The notes beneath the pieces are model-generated. The model had not been told where the DNA came from. It made no database searches and saw only the letters and a program-made list of their open reading frames with translations. Shown here in pieces: positions 16,027-25,643 of a DNA stretch of 49,283 nucleotides; the first letter of the stretch is position 1; each line of letters starts with the position of its first letter. Source of the DNA: Armatimonadetes bacterium 55-13 (lineage in GTDB: Bacteria > Armatimonadota > Fimbriimonadia > Fimbriimonadales > Fimbriimonadaceae). The translations under genes were made by a program, and so were the position numbers. The stretch covers positions 84,831 to 134,113 of the forward strand of contig MKRX01000005.1 of the NCBI GenBank assembly GCA_001898035.1. The letters run 5' to 3'.

Positions 16027-18391
16027 CTTTTTGAGGCTTGTTCGGCGCGCCTTCGACTTCAACTTCCTCAGTTGATTCCGCGGTGTGTCGAACTCTGCGG
16101 TAGAAGGCGGCAATCAGACCGCCAATCGTGAGGATACCAGCGCCCGCCCAGACGAGGCTGGTCATCGGCTTGTAGTATAGGTCGATTGGGTAGAGGGCTT
16201 CGCGGTAGAACAACTGGATCTCGGCACCCTGAGTTGCGGCATCCATTCGGCCAATCGCGGCAAGAAACTCGTTTCCAGCGGCGGGCATGGATGGGGAAAG
16301 ACCTTTGTCGGTGATCTGAAGGGAGGGGTTGACGTCGTAGGAATGCCCTTCGTAGGCCACGGTGAGGTGGGCCACAAATTTGGTTCCCGCTTGCCCCGGC
16401 TGACCTTCCATCTCCATCTTGTGATAGGTGACGGTTACGTCTTGGACGGTCTTCGTTTCGCCCGGCTTAAACATCTCGGGCTTGTCCCAGAAATTGATCT
16501 GGGGACCGCCTAGGGCGATGTACACGTCGTGCGTCGCAAATCGCTCGATATGCGGCCAGACCATCGGTTTTGGTCCTTCCGCGCTGTCGGTGTAATAAAG
16601 GCCAGGATAGGCGGTAAATTCTTTGTCTGGACCGGTCACCGTGATCGGGAGTTTGTTATCTCGATCATAAAGCTTGTCAGGATCGGGATTCTTGTCCAGC
16701 TTGAAGGTGTAGCCAAGTCCTTGGCCGGGGCGAGAGAGTTGAACAAACAGCTTTTCGTTTCTCTCAAACCCGCGCGAGAGGATCATTCCCGCCATAAACA
16801 CCGCCAATCCAATGTGAGAGATGAAGCCGCCGATGGACATCGGACTCTTTCTCAAGGACTCAACCATGCGCCAGATATTCGCGATGGCGGCAAACAACGT
16901 TAGGAAGATCAGGAACGCGATCCAGAAGACCGTCTTCACCTCGACCAATCCAGCAAAGGATGTGGTCTTGTTCGGATCCAGCGATACGCCCCACTCAGGG
17001 TGTCGGAAGACAAGAAGGGCGAAGCCCGTCAAGCCGATGCTGAGCGTGAATATATTGACGACTCGCGTCAAAAGCGCCTTCCAGGTCAAGGATCTCCAGG
17101 TTGCGAAAGGAGCAAGCCCAATCAGCAGCATGGTCGGAATGAACATGTAGGAGAGGACTTGGTGGTAGAGCCATTCCTCAATTCTCGAGTTGCGTCCTTG
17201 CGCGATCAGAGAGAAAATCGGCGCGCTCATGCCCAATGCGGTGGCGGTTGCGATGGCGCAGAGCAGCACGATGCCCGTTCGATAGAGTGCCTCTCGGTTG
17301 GGACCAGTCTCGGTTTCGGACTTCTGAATTTCCCGGGCAAGCGCTCGGCCATTCTTGATCCAAACGCCAACGAACGCGATGGCGGTTAAGACCAAGAACC
17401 CGAGAAGGATCCAAAGGGCGCTTCGGTTCATCTCCGCAAAGCTGTGAACGCTTGAATCGCCGAGAAATCCGGAACGGGTGAGGAAGGTGCCGTAAACGAA
17501 GAGAATGAACGGCAACCCGCCTAGAAGTAGATTCGCTCCGACCGATCTCCCGCGCGTCGCCTGGACGATCAGGCCATGAACGAGAGCGGCGGTAAAGACC
17601 CAGGGAACGAAGCTGACGTTCTCGACCGGATCCCAAGCCCAGAAGCCTCCCCAGCCCAGCGTTTCGTAAGCCCAGAATCCACCAAGGCAGAGCCCGAGAC
17701 CTAGCACGGCGAGGGAAAGAATCGACCACGGTCGAACTTGTCGAACCCAGGTGGTGGCATCGCGGGTGATCATGGCGCTCAGCGCCCAGCAGAAGAGAAC
17801 CGTCAGCGATCCGAATCCAAGGAAAATGATCGGTGGGTGAATGACAACCCAGTAATTCTGGAGGGCCGGGGTCAGACCGTTACCCGTCGGCGGCAGCAGA
17901 ACCTTGCCGTTTTGAATCGCCTCAGGAATGATGTTGAACGGCGTCTCATAGGCAAGAATGCCGCTAATGCATGCGAGGAAGAGTGCGTAGGGGATGGTGA
18001 ACCAACGCCGATACTTGCCGGTCGATTTCCCGGCGATCAATCCAAAGATCGCTGAACAGCATGCCCAAAGCAAGAAACTGCCTTGTTGACCGGACCAGAT
18101 CGCCGCGATCTTGTACTTGGTTGCAAGATCAGCCTCGGCGTGACCGAAGACGTACTCGTACTGAAACTGATTCGTCAGGAAGAGCGTTGCAAGACAAGCG
18201 AACACTCCAAAGAGGGCAAAGGAACCTAGGGTAAATGCCCATTTTCCAACGCTGGCTCCAAGCCTTCGCTCTTCACCTCTTGCCCAACCGATGATCGAAA
18301 GGACAAACAGGGCGATGGCGGCGACGACGAGCCCTCTACCGAGCGTTCCCACAAGGAGGGACCACTGAGGGGCGAACGGCAGAGGGGGCAT
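16004..18391 (-). CDS. ccmF: Cytochrome c maturation protein CcmF (heme lyase)
   Basis: CcmF takes heme from holo-CcmE and attaches it to apocytochrome c at the outer face of the inner membrane. From ATG 18391 the protein is 795 aa (a TTG at 18400 would add three residues). About fifteen membrane segments are visible. The WWD heme-handling motif is GWGGFWAWDPVEN (about 249-261), and the flanking conserved histidine is in VIHPP (about 188). A large periplasmic beta domain lies between the last segments (about 580-740). It directly follows ccmE with almost no gap. The other ccm genes (A, B, C, D, H) are not in the window. Confidence 0.94.
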   Translation of the reverse strand: MPPLPFAPQWSLLVGTLGRGLVVAAIALFVLSIIGWARGEERRLGASVGKWAFTLGSFALFGVFACLATLFLTNQFQYEYVFGHAEADLATKYKIAAIWSGQQGSFLLWACCSAIFGLIAGKSTGKYRRWFTIPYALFLACISGILAYETPFNIIPEAIQNGKVLLPPTGNGLTPALQNYWVVIHPPIIFLGFGSLTVLFCWALSAMITRDATTWVRQVRPWSILSLAVLGLGLCLGGFWAYETLGWGGFWAWDPVENVSFVPWVFTAALVHGLIVQATRGRSVGANLLLGGLPFILFVYGTFLTRSGFLGDSSVHSFAEMNRSALWILLGFLVLTAIAFVGVWIKNGRALAREIQKSETETGPNREALYRTGIVLLCAIATATALGMSAPIFSLIAQGRNSRIEEWLYHQVLSYMFIPTMLLIGLAPFATWRSLTWKALLTRVVNIFTLSIGLTGFALLVFRHPEWGVSLDPNKTTSFAGLVEVKTVFWIAFLIFLTLFAAIANIWRMVESLRKSPMSIGGFISHIGLAVFMAGMILSRGFERNEKLFVQLSRPGQGLGYTFKLDKNPDPDKLYDRDNKLPITVTGPDKEFTAYPGLYYTDSAEGPKPMVWPHIERFATHDVYIALGGPQINFWDKPEMFKPGETKTVQDVTVTYHKMEMEGQPGQAGTKFVAHLTVAYEGHSYDVNPSLQITDKGLSPSMPAAGNEFLAAIGRMDAATQGAEIQLFYREALYPIDLYYKPMTSLVWAGAGILTIGGLIAAFYRRVRHTAESTEEVEVEGAPNKPQKDALIPVS

Positions 18392-18401
18392 CTCGTTCAA
18401 T

Positions 18402-18791
18402 TTAGCTCTGAGCCTTCTTTGTTCCTTCGTACTTGGATGGACACTTGATCAAGAGCTTGTCCGAATGGAATTCTTCGCCCTTGACTGTGCCAATCGCGAC
18501 GATGTCTGTCGCTTGAGTGATGTCCTGAGGGGGCGGGCCGGTGTAGACGATGGTCATCTCGTCTCCATTGGCATCCTTGATCTTGAAACTCATCGATTTG
18601 GACTTGAAGTCGTTTTTGATGCTATCTTTCTCAAGAATTCCCTTTAAATGGACATTTGTGGCACCGGATTTGCGTGCTTCGGAAACTGTCACGTACGGAC
18701 TGGCGTTAGCAATGAATGCGACCGAAACGCCCAAGATCGCCGCGGCGACGAGGAGACCAGTGATAACTGCGCCGAATCGTTTGTTTTTCAT
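18402..18791 (-). CDS. ccmE: Cytochrome c-type biogenesis heme chaperone CcmE, CxxxY type
   Basis: CcmE carries heme across the periplasm to CcmF. At 129 aa it has an N-terminal membrane anchor (about 7-28) and an OB-fold domain (NVHLKGILEKDSI, MSFKIKD, IVYTGPPP, DIVAIGTVKGEEFHSDKLLIKCPSKYEG). In the classical protein the heme-binding residue is a histidine in HDENY. Here the equivalent position is Cys117 in CPSKY, giving the CxxxY motif known from Desulfovibrio and archaea (the variant Ccm system often called System I*). It is the first gene of the leftward ccmE-ccmF-panD-pyrE run. Confidence 0.93.
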   Translation of the reverse strand: MKNKRFGAVITGLLVAAAILGVSVAFIANASPYVTVSEARKSGATNVHLKGILEKDSIKNDFKSKSMSFKIKDANGDEMTIVYTGPPPQDITQATDIVAIGTVKGEEFHSDKLLIKCPSKYEGTKKAQS

Positions 18792-18863
18792 AGCGATGTT
18801 GGTTAGGAGTTTCTACGCCGCAAATGCGAAGAACGCGAAACCTAATAAGATAAAATTACCACG

Positions 18864-19478
18864 ATGAAGCCAACCATCACATCGAATTTCAAGACGAAAG
18901 CCCTGATCGCCCTTGGCGCGCTTTCGGTCATCGCCGTCGGCGTCGTATGGGCTCAGTCTGAGGCGCCCAAAATGCCTGACCTCACCAAGATGACGACATC
19001 GAATGAAATGGATGACCTCTATTTCAACACGAAGGTTGGCAGTTTCAAGATTCTTCCACGCGGAAACGTCATGCCGAGTGGTTCATTGAGCATGACCTTC
19101 ACGGGAAGCGTTCTCATCTCTGGACTGGAGGGCGATGTCCAAGCGACTGGCTCGGTTCGCCGAGAGTATTGGCAGAAAGAGCATAACAAGCAGGTGTGGT
19201 TCGGAACCGGCAAGTTGGTAATCAAAGGCAAGTTCCTCAATGTTCAATGGTTCGGGCGCGATCTCAATGCCGAGTTGCATGGCAATGGAATTCTGCGACT
19301 CTACGGAGAATTCGATAAGAATCTGGATACTGGCTACTACTGGTTCGATAAGGCCGACAAGAAGTATTGGGGCAACTACGGCACTACGGTTGTCGTTCCC
19401 GAGCAGAAGATGGGTGGCGGGTCTGCGATGACGCGAGATGAATTCGAGAAGAACAAGAAAGGCAAGAGTGGCGGCTAG
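18864..19478 (+). CDS. Exported protein of unknown function
   Basis: A 204-residue protein with a signal peptide (charged start MKPTITSNFKTK, hydrophobic 13-29, cut probably after VWA before QSE). The mature part is beta-rich (FTGSVLISGLEGDVQATGSV, GTGKLVIKGKF, ELHGNGILRLYGEFD), recalling the stacked beta-strands of OstA/LptA- or DUF4097-like sheets. I cannot assign a family. The C-terminal 30 residues are charged. It is transcribed divergently from ccmE with 72 bases between. The nuclease gene starts five bases after its stop, so the two are probably cotranscribed. Confidence 0.65.
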   Translation: MKPTITSNFKTKALIALGALSVIAVGVVWAQSEAPKMPDLTKMTTSNEMDDLYFNTKVGSFKILPRGNVMPSGSLSMTFTGSVLISGLEGDVQATGSVRREYWQKEHNKQVWFGTGKLVIKGKFLNVQWFGRDLNAELHGNGILRLYGEFDKNLDTGYYWFDKADKKYWGNYGTTVVVPEQKMGGGSAMTRDEFEKNKKGKSGG

Positions 19479-19483
19479 CCCAG

Positions 19484-20251
19484 GTGCTCCGGCAGACTTT
19501 TCTTCATATCGCGGGAATCGGACAAGAAACCGAAGCGGCGCTTTGGAAAGAAGGGTGCAACGACTGGGAGCACCTACTCGATAACTTTAATAGATTCTCG
19601 GTCGGCGCTGCTGACCGAGAATTTGTTCGTCGTCAGATTAAGAGTTCGATCAGGTCTCTTGAAACACGAAATCATCAGTTCTTTACAAAGTCACTTGGCC
19701 TAAAAGAAGCGTGGCGTGCGTTTCCCGACTTTCGCGAATCCTGCGTCTATCTGGATATCGAAACGGATGGAGGTCAGAGCGGCTCTTCGATCACCACGGT
19801 GGGGCTGTTCGATGGAAAAGACTACACGTGTTTAGTGAGGGGCCATGACCTGGAGAACTTTCGGGACATCATTTCGCGCTACAGCATGATTGTCACCTTT
19901 TTCGGTTCCGGCTTCGACCTCCCCGTGCTGCAAAAGAGATTTCAAGATATCAAGTTCGATCAAATCCACCTCGATCTATGTCCCACTCTGCGAAGAGTCG
20001 GGCTCAAGGGTGGGTTGAAGAAAATTGAGAAAGAACTTAGCATCGCTCGCGGAGAGGAGACCGACGGACTAAATGGTTATGATGCCGTCTTGCTTTGGCG
20101 GCGCTATGAACGGCTGGGCGATGAAAGCGCTTTGGAGCGCCTCATCGCTTACAATCGGGAGGACGTTGTCAACCTTGAGCGTCTTGCGGAGATCGCTTAC
20201 GAGCGACTCCACGAGGATACACTTCGTCGAGCCGGGCTCTTTCTTGCCTAA
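19484..20251 (+). CDS. YprB-type RNase H-like exonuclease domain protein
   Basis: A 255-residue protein with a DEDD-type 3'-5' exonuclease fold. The first acidic motif is YLDIETDG (Asp91, Glu93), the second region is FFGSGFDLPVL, and the last is AYNREDVVNLERL, where Asp lies in the metal site. This arrangement matches the YprB_RNaseH-like family (COG3359). Residues 5-30 (FLHIAGIGQETEAALWKEG) look like a helix-hairpin-helix element that would bind DNA. The likely start is GTG 19484, five bases after the previous stop, giving tight coupling. A nucleic-acid processing role is expected but the substrate is unknown. Its stop interlocks with that of ltaE. Confidence 0.85.
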   Translation: MLRQTFLHIAGIGQETEAALWKEGCNDWEHLLDNFNRFSVGAADREFVRRQIKSSIRSLETRNHQFFTKSLGLKEAWRAFPDFRESCVYLDIETDGGQSGSSITTVGLFDGKDYTCLVRGHDLENFRDIISRYSMIVTFFGSGFDLPVLQKRFQDIKFDQIHLDLCPTLRRVGLKGGLKKIEKELSIARGEETDGLNGYDAVLLWRRYERLGDESALERLIAYNREDVVNLERLAEIAYERLHEDTLRRAGLFLA

Positions 20252-21303
20252 GAGACTCTTGAGACAGCAATCTCTTGAAACGCCGTAATTGCCCGATCCA
20301 ACTTTTCATCGTCGATGTCGGCATGAAGGACCAAACGTAGGCGGTTGGCGGCCACGGGGAAGCAAAGAATTCCTTGATCTTCCAGCTTTGCCTGCACTTC
20401 CGGTGCTGGCGCATCCGTCAGGACCAGAACCATGTTGGTTTGAACTCGATCCCAATCGATCGCAAAGCCGGGGAGTTCAGAGATTGCTTGGGCAATGCTC
20501 CGGGCTCGTCGATGATCGTCGGCAAGACGATCAACCATTTTTGTCAGACTGATAATTCCGCATGCCGCGAGGATGCCAGCTTGCCGCATGCCACCTCCGA
20601 GCCTCTTTCGCCATATGCGAGCTTTCTCGATGAAGTCGGACGGCCCGCAAAGAAGGGAGCCTACCGGAGCCCTCAGGCCCTTGCTCAGACAGAAGTTAAC
20701 GGTGTCGACATGCTGGGTGATTTCTTTGATATCGACACCCAAGCCGACAGATGCGTTAAAGACGCGCGCTCCATCCAAATGCACCCTCATGCCATGCTGA
20801 GTCGCAATCGATCGATAGTCCTGAAGAATCGAAAGGGGCGTAATTGTGCCTCCGGCCCGATTGTGTGTATTTTCCAAGCAGAGCAAAGTTGTTCCTGGGG
20901 TGTGGAGATTTTGTTTGAGCACGTGTTTTTCCACCACCTCGGGGGCCATGACTCCTTTATCCGAGGGAAGGGTCCAGGTGACGACGTTGGCAATGACCCC
21001 GGGCCCGCCTACCTCGTAGTACACCATATGCGCTTCTTCCTCGATGAGAACGGCATCTCCTCGATCGCAATGGGTGGCCATCGCGATTTGGTTTCCCATG
21101 GTGCCGCTGGGAACGAACATCGCCGCTTCCTTTCCCACGGTCTTCGCGGCCAGAGCCTCCAATTGCGCCACGGTCGGCTCATCGCCCAGCACGTCATCAC
21201 CCAGCGGCGCAGTTGCCATCGCTTCGTACATTTCGGCTGAAGGGCGTGTGACGGTATCGCTGCGTAAGTCGACAAATTTGGCTTGGTCGGCGGGAATACT
21301 CAT
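20248..21303 (-). CDS. ltaE: Low-specificity L-threonine aldolase
   Basis: A PLP enzyme splitting L-threonine/allo-threonine to glycine and acetaldehyde in the cytoplasm. The 351 aa match the family. The signature start FVDLRSDTVTRPS, the glycine loop SGTMGNQIA (66-74), the PLP-contacting HLDGARVFNA (175-184) and the Schiff-base lysine Lys208 in CLSKGL are all present. An Arg-rich C-terminal motif (ANRLRLVLHADI) also fits. It is convergent with the nuclease gene (4-base overlap) and divergent from the Gfo/Idh oxidoreductase with about 43 bases between starts. Confidence 0.95.
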   Translation of the reverse strand: MSIPADQAKFVDLRSDTVTRPSAEMYEAMATAPLGDDVLGDEPTVAQLEALAAKTVGKEAAMFVPSGTMGNQIAMATHCDRGDAVLIEEEAHMVYYEVGGPGVIANVVTWTLPSDKGVMAPEVVEKHVLKQNLHTPGTTLLCLENTHNRAGGTITPLSILQDYRSIATQHGMRVHLDGARVFNASVGLGVDIKEITQHVDTVNFCLSKGLRAPVGSLLCGPSDFIEKARIWRKRLGGGMRQAGILAACGIISLTKMVDRLADDHRRARSIAQAISELPGFAIDWDRVQTNMVLVLTDAPAPEVQAKLEDQGILCFPVAANRLRLVLHADIDDEKLDRAITAFQEIAVSRVS

Positions 21304-21346
21304 GAGACTCTTCCATTATTGCGCGCTACCGGGTACAACGCGCCGG

Positions 21347-22357
21347 ATGGCCAGATTTCGAGCCTTGATCGTCGGTGCTGGAGGAATGGGAAGGGCATGG
21401 GGACATAACCTCAACAATCACCCAGATGTCGATGTTGTGGGTTGGGTGGATGTCCGTCCGGGAGCCGCTGAGGAAGCTTGTCACGTCGTCGGACTGACTG
21501 GGATTTTGGCATCGACTGAATTCAAAACGAGCCTTTGCCAGCTTCAACCTGATTTTGTGGTTGATGTCACGCCGCCCGAGGTTCATTCCCAAATCACCAT
21601 CGAAAGCCTACGAGCAGGAATCCCCGTCCTTGGAGAAAAGCCAATGGCATCTTCGATGGAAGAGGCGCGTCAAATGGTTGCCGCCTCCGACGAGGCTGGA
21701 AAGTTGTACATGGTGAGTCAAAGCCGCCGCTACGATGGGCGGCTGAAGGGCTATCGGCGGCTTGTGGAGAGCTTGGGGCAACTGGGGATTCTCAATGCCG
21801 ATTTCTATATAGGAGCGCACTTTGGCGGATTTCGAGACGAGATGCCAAGCCCGTTGGTGTTGGATATGGCGATCCACACCTTCGACGCGGCGAGGTACCT
21901 CTGCGCCAGCGATCCAGTTGCAGTCTATGCCGAAGAGTTTAACCCGGCGTGGAGTTGGTACCAGGGCGATGCCTGCGCTTCGGCCATCTTCGAAATGGCG
22001 AACGGAGTGCGCTTCACCTACCGAGGAAGTTGGTGCGCCGAAGGTTTGGCCACATCATGGGAAAGCTCCTGGCGGGCGGTGGGCGAGCGTGGATCGGCAA
22101 ATTGGGACGGCTACGATGACATCCGAGCTGAAGTCGTCAGGAGCAAGGGCGGTTTCCATTCCGAGATGGAACTTGCGTTTGGCGAAGCAGAAACGGTGCC
22201 CGCGGGAATCGCTGGGTCCTTGGCAGAGTTTCTCGAAGCCTTGGAAACGGGTAACACGCCCATGGGAGAGTGCCACGACAACATCAAGAGCCTCGCGATG
22301 GTGTTTGGGGCGATCGAGTCTGCCGCGACCGCCCGCAGGGTTGAGATTCGGATTTAG
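21347..22357 (+). CDS. Gfo/Idh/MocA-family NAD(P)-dependent oxidoreductase
   Basis: From ATG 21347 the protein is 336 aa. The Rossmann glycine motif is IVGAGGMGRAW at residues 7-17, the EKP signature with its conserved lysine is GEKPMASS, and the C-terminal alpha/beta domain has DMAIHTFDAARYL, the usual histidine region. Such enzymes oxidise or reduce sugars, inositols or related alcohols; the substrate cannot be told from the sequence. The frame continues 100 codons upstream, but that part runs over ltaE on the other strand and lacks the fold. It is transcribed alone and ends in a 4-base stop overlap with the aminotransferase. Confidence 0.92.
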   Translation: MARFRALIVGAGGMGRAWGHNLNNHPDVDVVGWVDVRPGAAEEACHVVGLTGILASTEFKTSLCQLQPDFVVDVTPPEVHSQITIESLRAGIPVLGEKPMASSMEEARQMVAASDEAGKLYMVSQSRRYDGRLKGYRRLVESLGQLGILNADFYIGAHFGGFRDEMPSPLVLDMAIHTFDAARYLCASDPVAVYAEEFNPAWSWYQGDACASAIFEMANGVRFTYRGSWCAEGLATSWESSWRAVGERGSANWDGYDDIRAEVVRSKGGFHSEMELAFGEAETVPAGIAGSLAEFLEALETGNTPMGECHDNIKSLAMVFGAIESAATARRVEIRI

Positions 22358-23610
22358 GCAAGCATGGCGAGGACTTCAGTCGTCTCGCTTACCGCCTCGC
22401 CAAACGTTTCCACAGCGAACTGAACTTGATCTTCCCTGATGATGAGGGGAGGCTCAAATCGGAGCACACGGGGGTTGTTCAGGGTGTAGGCGACACACAT
22501 GCCACGCTTCAGCATTTGAGCGACGACCAGTTCGCCGACTTCATCCATCTGGAACTCGACCCCGATCATCAGACCCCGACCGCGTACTTCCTTGATCAGG
22601 TCGCCGTGTCTTTGGCCGACTTCAGCAAGACCTCCTTTGAGTAAAGCTCCCATTTCGGTCGAACGCTCGAGGAGCCCCTCTTCCTTTGTTACTTCAATGG
22701 CCGCGATTCCTGCCGCGCAGGCCAGCGAATTGCCTCCAAAAGTTGACGTGTGGGAAAGTGGGTTCTCGCCATAGATCTTTTCCCAAACCGCTTGAGTTCC
22801 CATGACCGCGCCGATCGGCATGACGCCGCCGCCAAGAGCTTTGGCAAGGGTCATGAGGTCTGGCGAGACGCCATCGTGGTCGCAGCCAAACCATTTGCCC
22901 GTGCGTCCAAGTAGAGTTTGCACTTCATCAAGGATGAGAAGCGCGCCGACCTTGTCACAAGCCGCTCGCAGGTCTCTAAGGTAGCCATCGGGAGGAACGT
23001 GAATGCCGCCTTCTCCTTGGATGGCCTCGACAATCATGCACGCGGTGTGTTCATCGATCGCCTCAGAAGCAGTGATTGAGTCTCCGTAGGGAACAAATTC
23101 AACTCCGGGAAGGAGGGGCTCAAATTTTTGGCGATACTTCTCCTTACCGGTTACCGAAAGAGACCCTAAGGTTTTTCCGTGGAATCCACCGAACGTTGAG
23201 ACGATCTTTGAGCGCCCCGTCACGCCTTTGGCAAACTTGAGGGCGCCTTCCACCGCCTCCGCCCCGCTGTTGCAGTAGAAGGTGTACTGCAACCCCTCAG
23301 GTGCAATTTCGGCAAGTTTGGCGGCAAGATCGGCTCCTTGCTTGTTAAAGAAAGCCTTGCCGCTAAGCGCCAAACTATCAAGTTGGGTCTTGACCGCTTC
23401 AACAACTTTCGGGTGACGATGTCCCAAACTGAAGCAACCGTAGCCTCCTAGGCAGTCCAGATAACGTTTACCGTCCTGGTCCCAGACATAGCAGCCCTCG
23501 CCTTTCATTTCTACGCCGAAACCGGCGAACTGAAGGAGTTTGGCAAGGTAGGGGTTGACGTGTTTGGAGTACTTATCGACAACGTCGGCGAACAGGGCAT
23601 CCGCATCCAT
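22354..23610 (-). CDS. Class III PLP aminotransferase, putrescine/ornithine type
   Basis: At 418 aa it has the full class III fold. Key parts are [16 protein letters not shown] (phosphate-cup region), [23 protein letters not shown] with PLP-binding Asp228, and [14 protein letters not shown] with the Schiff-base Lys257. The LDEVQT..GRTGK...CDHDGVSPD...[12 protein letters not shown] stretch is closest to putrescine:2-oxoglutarate aminotransferases, with acetylornithine or ornithine aminotransferase as alternatives. Its role would be polyamine or ornithine breakdown to an aldehyde. The neighbours do not settle the substrate. It is leftward and alone, with its stop interlocked with the Gfo/Idh gene. 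Confidence 0.88.
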   Translation of the reverse strand: MDADALFADVVDKYSKHVNPYLAKLLQFAGFGVEMKGEGCYVWDQDGKRYLDCLGGYGCFSLGHRHPKVVEAVKTQLDSLALSGKAFFNKQGADLAAKLAEIAPEGLQYTFYCNSGAEAVEGALKFAKGVTGRSKIVSTFGGFHGKTLGSLSVTGKEKYRQKFEPLLPGVEFVPYGDSITASEAIDEHTACMIVEAIQGEGGIHVPPDGYLRDLRAACDKVGALLILDEVQTLLGRTGKWFGCDHDGVSPDLMTLAKALGGGVMPIGAVMGTQAVWEKIYGENPLSHTSTFGGNSLACAAGIAAIEVTKEEGLLERSTEMGALLKGGLAEVGQRHGDLIKEVRGRGLMIGVEFQMDEVGELVVAQMLKRGMCVAYTLNNPRVLRFEPPLIIREDQVQFAVETFGEAVSETTEVLAMLA

Positions 23611-23649
23611 GCCCGCAGTATAGCCATGGGCCGGTTGGCCGAGTAGGAC

Positions 23650-24732
23650 TCAGTAGAGGGGTTGCGCGAACTTGGATTTGTATTTCCTCGAAATTGCCTG
23701 ACTCAGCCTCTTGAATGCTTCCAGCCTTGGCTTAGATTGCTTTTCAGGCGTGGGCTTCGCCCTTCCTCCCGAAATCTGACAGGGGAGAAATCGGAATTTC
23801 TTGAACTGCCCGTCTTCGAAGTAAATACGAGCGAGCCCTGTAGGACCTTCCTTCTTGGAGATAAGGTTGCCCATGGAGTAGAGGATAGGCTTGCCCTTAT
23901 AAACCTCCGCGCCCTGGAGTACATGAGGGTGGTGCCCCCACACCACATCTGCGCCAGCATCAATGCACGCGCGCGCCAAGGCGACTTGATAGGGAGTGGG
24001 AGTCGTCATTCGCTCTATTCCCCAGTGGAGAGCGACCACGACGATTTCATTCTTGCCGCGCTGTCCGGAAATCCAGTCCTTAAGGTATGCCTTGGCCTTG
24101 TCCGTTACCGTCCCATTAAAGAACAACGCATGGATTCCCGGTCGATCGTCTCTCGCTGGCGTGAGTTTGTTGATCGCGCTCGTGTTCATAAACGCAAGCG
24201 CCGAAACCAACCCGACATTCGCTTTACTTACAATTTCCTTGGCTTCCGACAGAGTGGGGCCAGCGCCGGTATATAGAATCCCTTGCTGAGTGAGCGCCTG
24301 AATCATTTGGTTGAGGCCATCGGCACGGTAATCCATCGCGTGATTGTTGCCAAGGCTTACCAAATCAATTCCTACAGCCTTTATCTGAGGAGCGAACTTA
24401 GGGTCGGCCTTCAGGATGTACTGAGTTCGAGCCTTGATTTCCGCGGCTGATTTATAAGGGGTTCCCGCTTTCGTGTCGGTAAGAGGAATTTCAAGGTTGG
24501 CCAACGTCACCGTTCCTGATTCAAACAGTGGCTTAAGGGATTCTAGCGGCTTTGACTTCAACGGCAACTGATTCAGCATGATGTCTCCCCCCAGAACAAG
24601 GGTTGTGCCCTTTGGAGCCGGGAGAAGGAGCGTTGTTGCAATAATTGCTTGAAATATCACTGGGCCGAATGATACAGCACGGAATAAAATGTCAACACAA
24701 CGCCGCAGAAAATTCCTGCGGAACGTACTCAT
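23650..24732 (-). CDS. CapA-family (PGA_cap) metallophosphatase-like protein, exported
   Basis: A 360-residue protein with an N-terminal signal-like segment (about 15-40). It shows the CapA/PgsA calcineurin-like set: GGDIMLN, LANLEIPLTD, SLGNNHAMDY, ALHWGIE, WGHHPHVLQG and YSMGNLI. These supply the metal-binding Asp, Asn and His residues. In poly-gamma-glutamate producers CapA is required for export or polymerisation, but no pgsB/C-like genes are here, so the actual substrate is uncertain. The C-terminus is basic. The ATG at 24732 lies 10 bases before the divergent exported-protein start (24743), so their control regions overlap the coding sequence. Confidence 0.88.
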   Translation of the reverse strand: MSTFRRNFLRRCVDILFRAVSFGPVIFQAIIATTLLLPAPKGTTLVLGGDIMLNQLPLKSKPLESLKPLFESGTVTLANLEIPLTDTKAGTPYKSAAEIKARTQYILKADPKFAPQIKAVGIDLVSLGNNHAMDYRADGLNQMIQALTQQGILYTGAGPTLSEAKEIVSKANVGLVSALAFMNTSAINKLTPARDDRPGIHALFFNGTVTDKAKAYLKDWISGQRGKNEIVVVALHWGIERMTTPTPYQVALARACIDAGADVVWGHHPHVLQGAEVYKGKPILYSMGNLISKKEGPTGLARIYFEDGQFKKFRFLPCQISGGRAKPTPEKQSKPRLEAFKRLSQAISRKYKSKFAQPLY

Positions 24733-24742
24733 CTGGAGAACT

Positions 24743-25639
24743 ATGAAATCATTCGGCTCGATTAAATGCCTTGCATTTTTAGCGCTTGCGGCCGCCGCCT
24801 ATGCCGTTCAAGATCCTCTGCTTTTGCGTCGTGAACTCAAGGAAGGGACAACCGAAAAATACAAAATCGAAAGCGTCGTCAAGCAATTGGTCGATGCGCC
24901 GTCGTTTGGCGAGCAAGACCTGATCGTTACGACAGTCTCGACTTGCGATGTGAAGTTCGGAAAAATCGATCCTGAGAAGAAGAACGCTGAGATCGAGACC
25001 ACGACCAAGGTCGAGAAGCTCTCGATGGAAGGGGCGCTCGCCGCGATGCTGGGGCAAACTCCCAAACCCCCCGAGCCCAAGACTGAAAAGGGAACTCTCG
25101 ATGCTCACGGAAAGATCGTGATGGTAAAGGATCCCAACGCGAAAAAGATGAGCTCGATGCCGGGAATGGACATGTTACCGGGGCTGGAAATGGCCGGATC
25201 GGCGGCATCCCTGTTAGCATTCATGGAACTTCCTGAAAATCCGGTTAAGATCGGCGATTCTTGGGACTTAGCTCTTCCCGCCAGCTTAGGCGCCGGAACT
25301 CCGGGAGTGAAGGATCCAAAGATGACCGTCAAGCTCGTGGGTGAAAAGGATCTAGATGGAAGGGCCGTCTATGTCTTTGCCACAACTGGCAGCTTTAAGC
25401 TCGATATGGATACAAGCAAGATGCCAAAGAAAGAAGGAGAAGCTCCACCCCAATTCGGAGACGTTAAGATGACCGGTTCAGCCGATCTGGTGGGGGAAGC
25501 GTTGGTTGACAAATCGACTGGTCAGACAATCGCCCACACGATGAAGGTTCAAAACAAGACGAAGGTCTATCTGAGCGCGATGGGAATGGAGATTCCGGTT
25601 AACGGAACCATCGACACTACTTTGAAGTTGCAGAAGTAA
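24743..25639 (+). CDS. Exported hypothetical protein, DUF6263-like
   Basis: A 298-residue protein starting at ATG 24743, chosen because GGAG lies six bases before it and because it begins with a clean signal peptide (MKSFGSIKCLAFLALAAAAYA, cut before VQDP). The frame opens 18 codons earlier without a ribosome site. The mature protein begins LRRELKEGTTEKYKIESV, then alternating strands, a proline-rich loop (QTPKPPEPK), a Met-rich segment (SSMPGMDMLPGLEM) and PVKIGDSWDL. This layout resembles DUF6263-type exported proteins of unknown function. It is divergent from the CapA-like gene and convergent with the ABC operon. Confidence 0.7.
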   Translation: MKSFGSIKCLAFLALAAAAYAVQDPLLLRRELKEGTTEKYKIESVVKQLVDAPSFGEQDLIVTTVSTCDVKFGKIDPEKKNAEIETTTKVEKLSMEGALAAMLGQTPKPPEPKTEKGTLDAHGKIVMVKDPNAKKMSSMPGMDMLPGLEMAGSAASLLAFMELPENPVKIGDSWDLALPASLGAGTPGVKDPKMTVKLVGEKDLDGRAVYVFATTGSFKLDMDTSKMPKKEGEAPPQFGDVKMTGSADLVGEALVDKSTGQTIAHTMKVQNKTKVYLSAMGMEIPVNGTIDTTLKLQK

Positions 25640-25643
25640 GCAC

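Noticed and set aside
20374-21240. Plus-strand 288-codon open frame over ltaE
   Set aside because: It is antisense to threonine aldolase and shows no fold or ribosome site.
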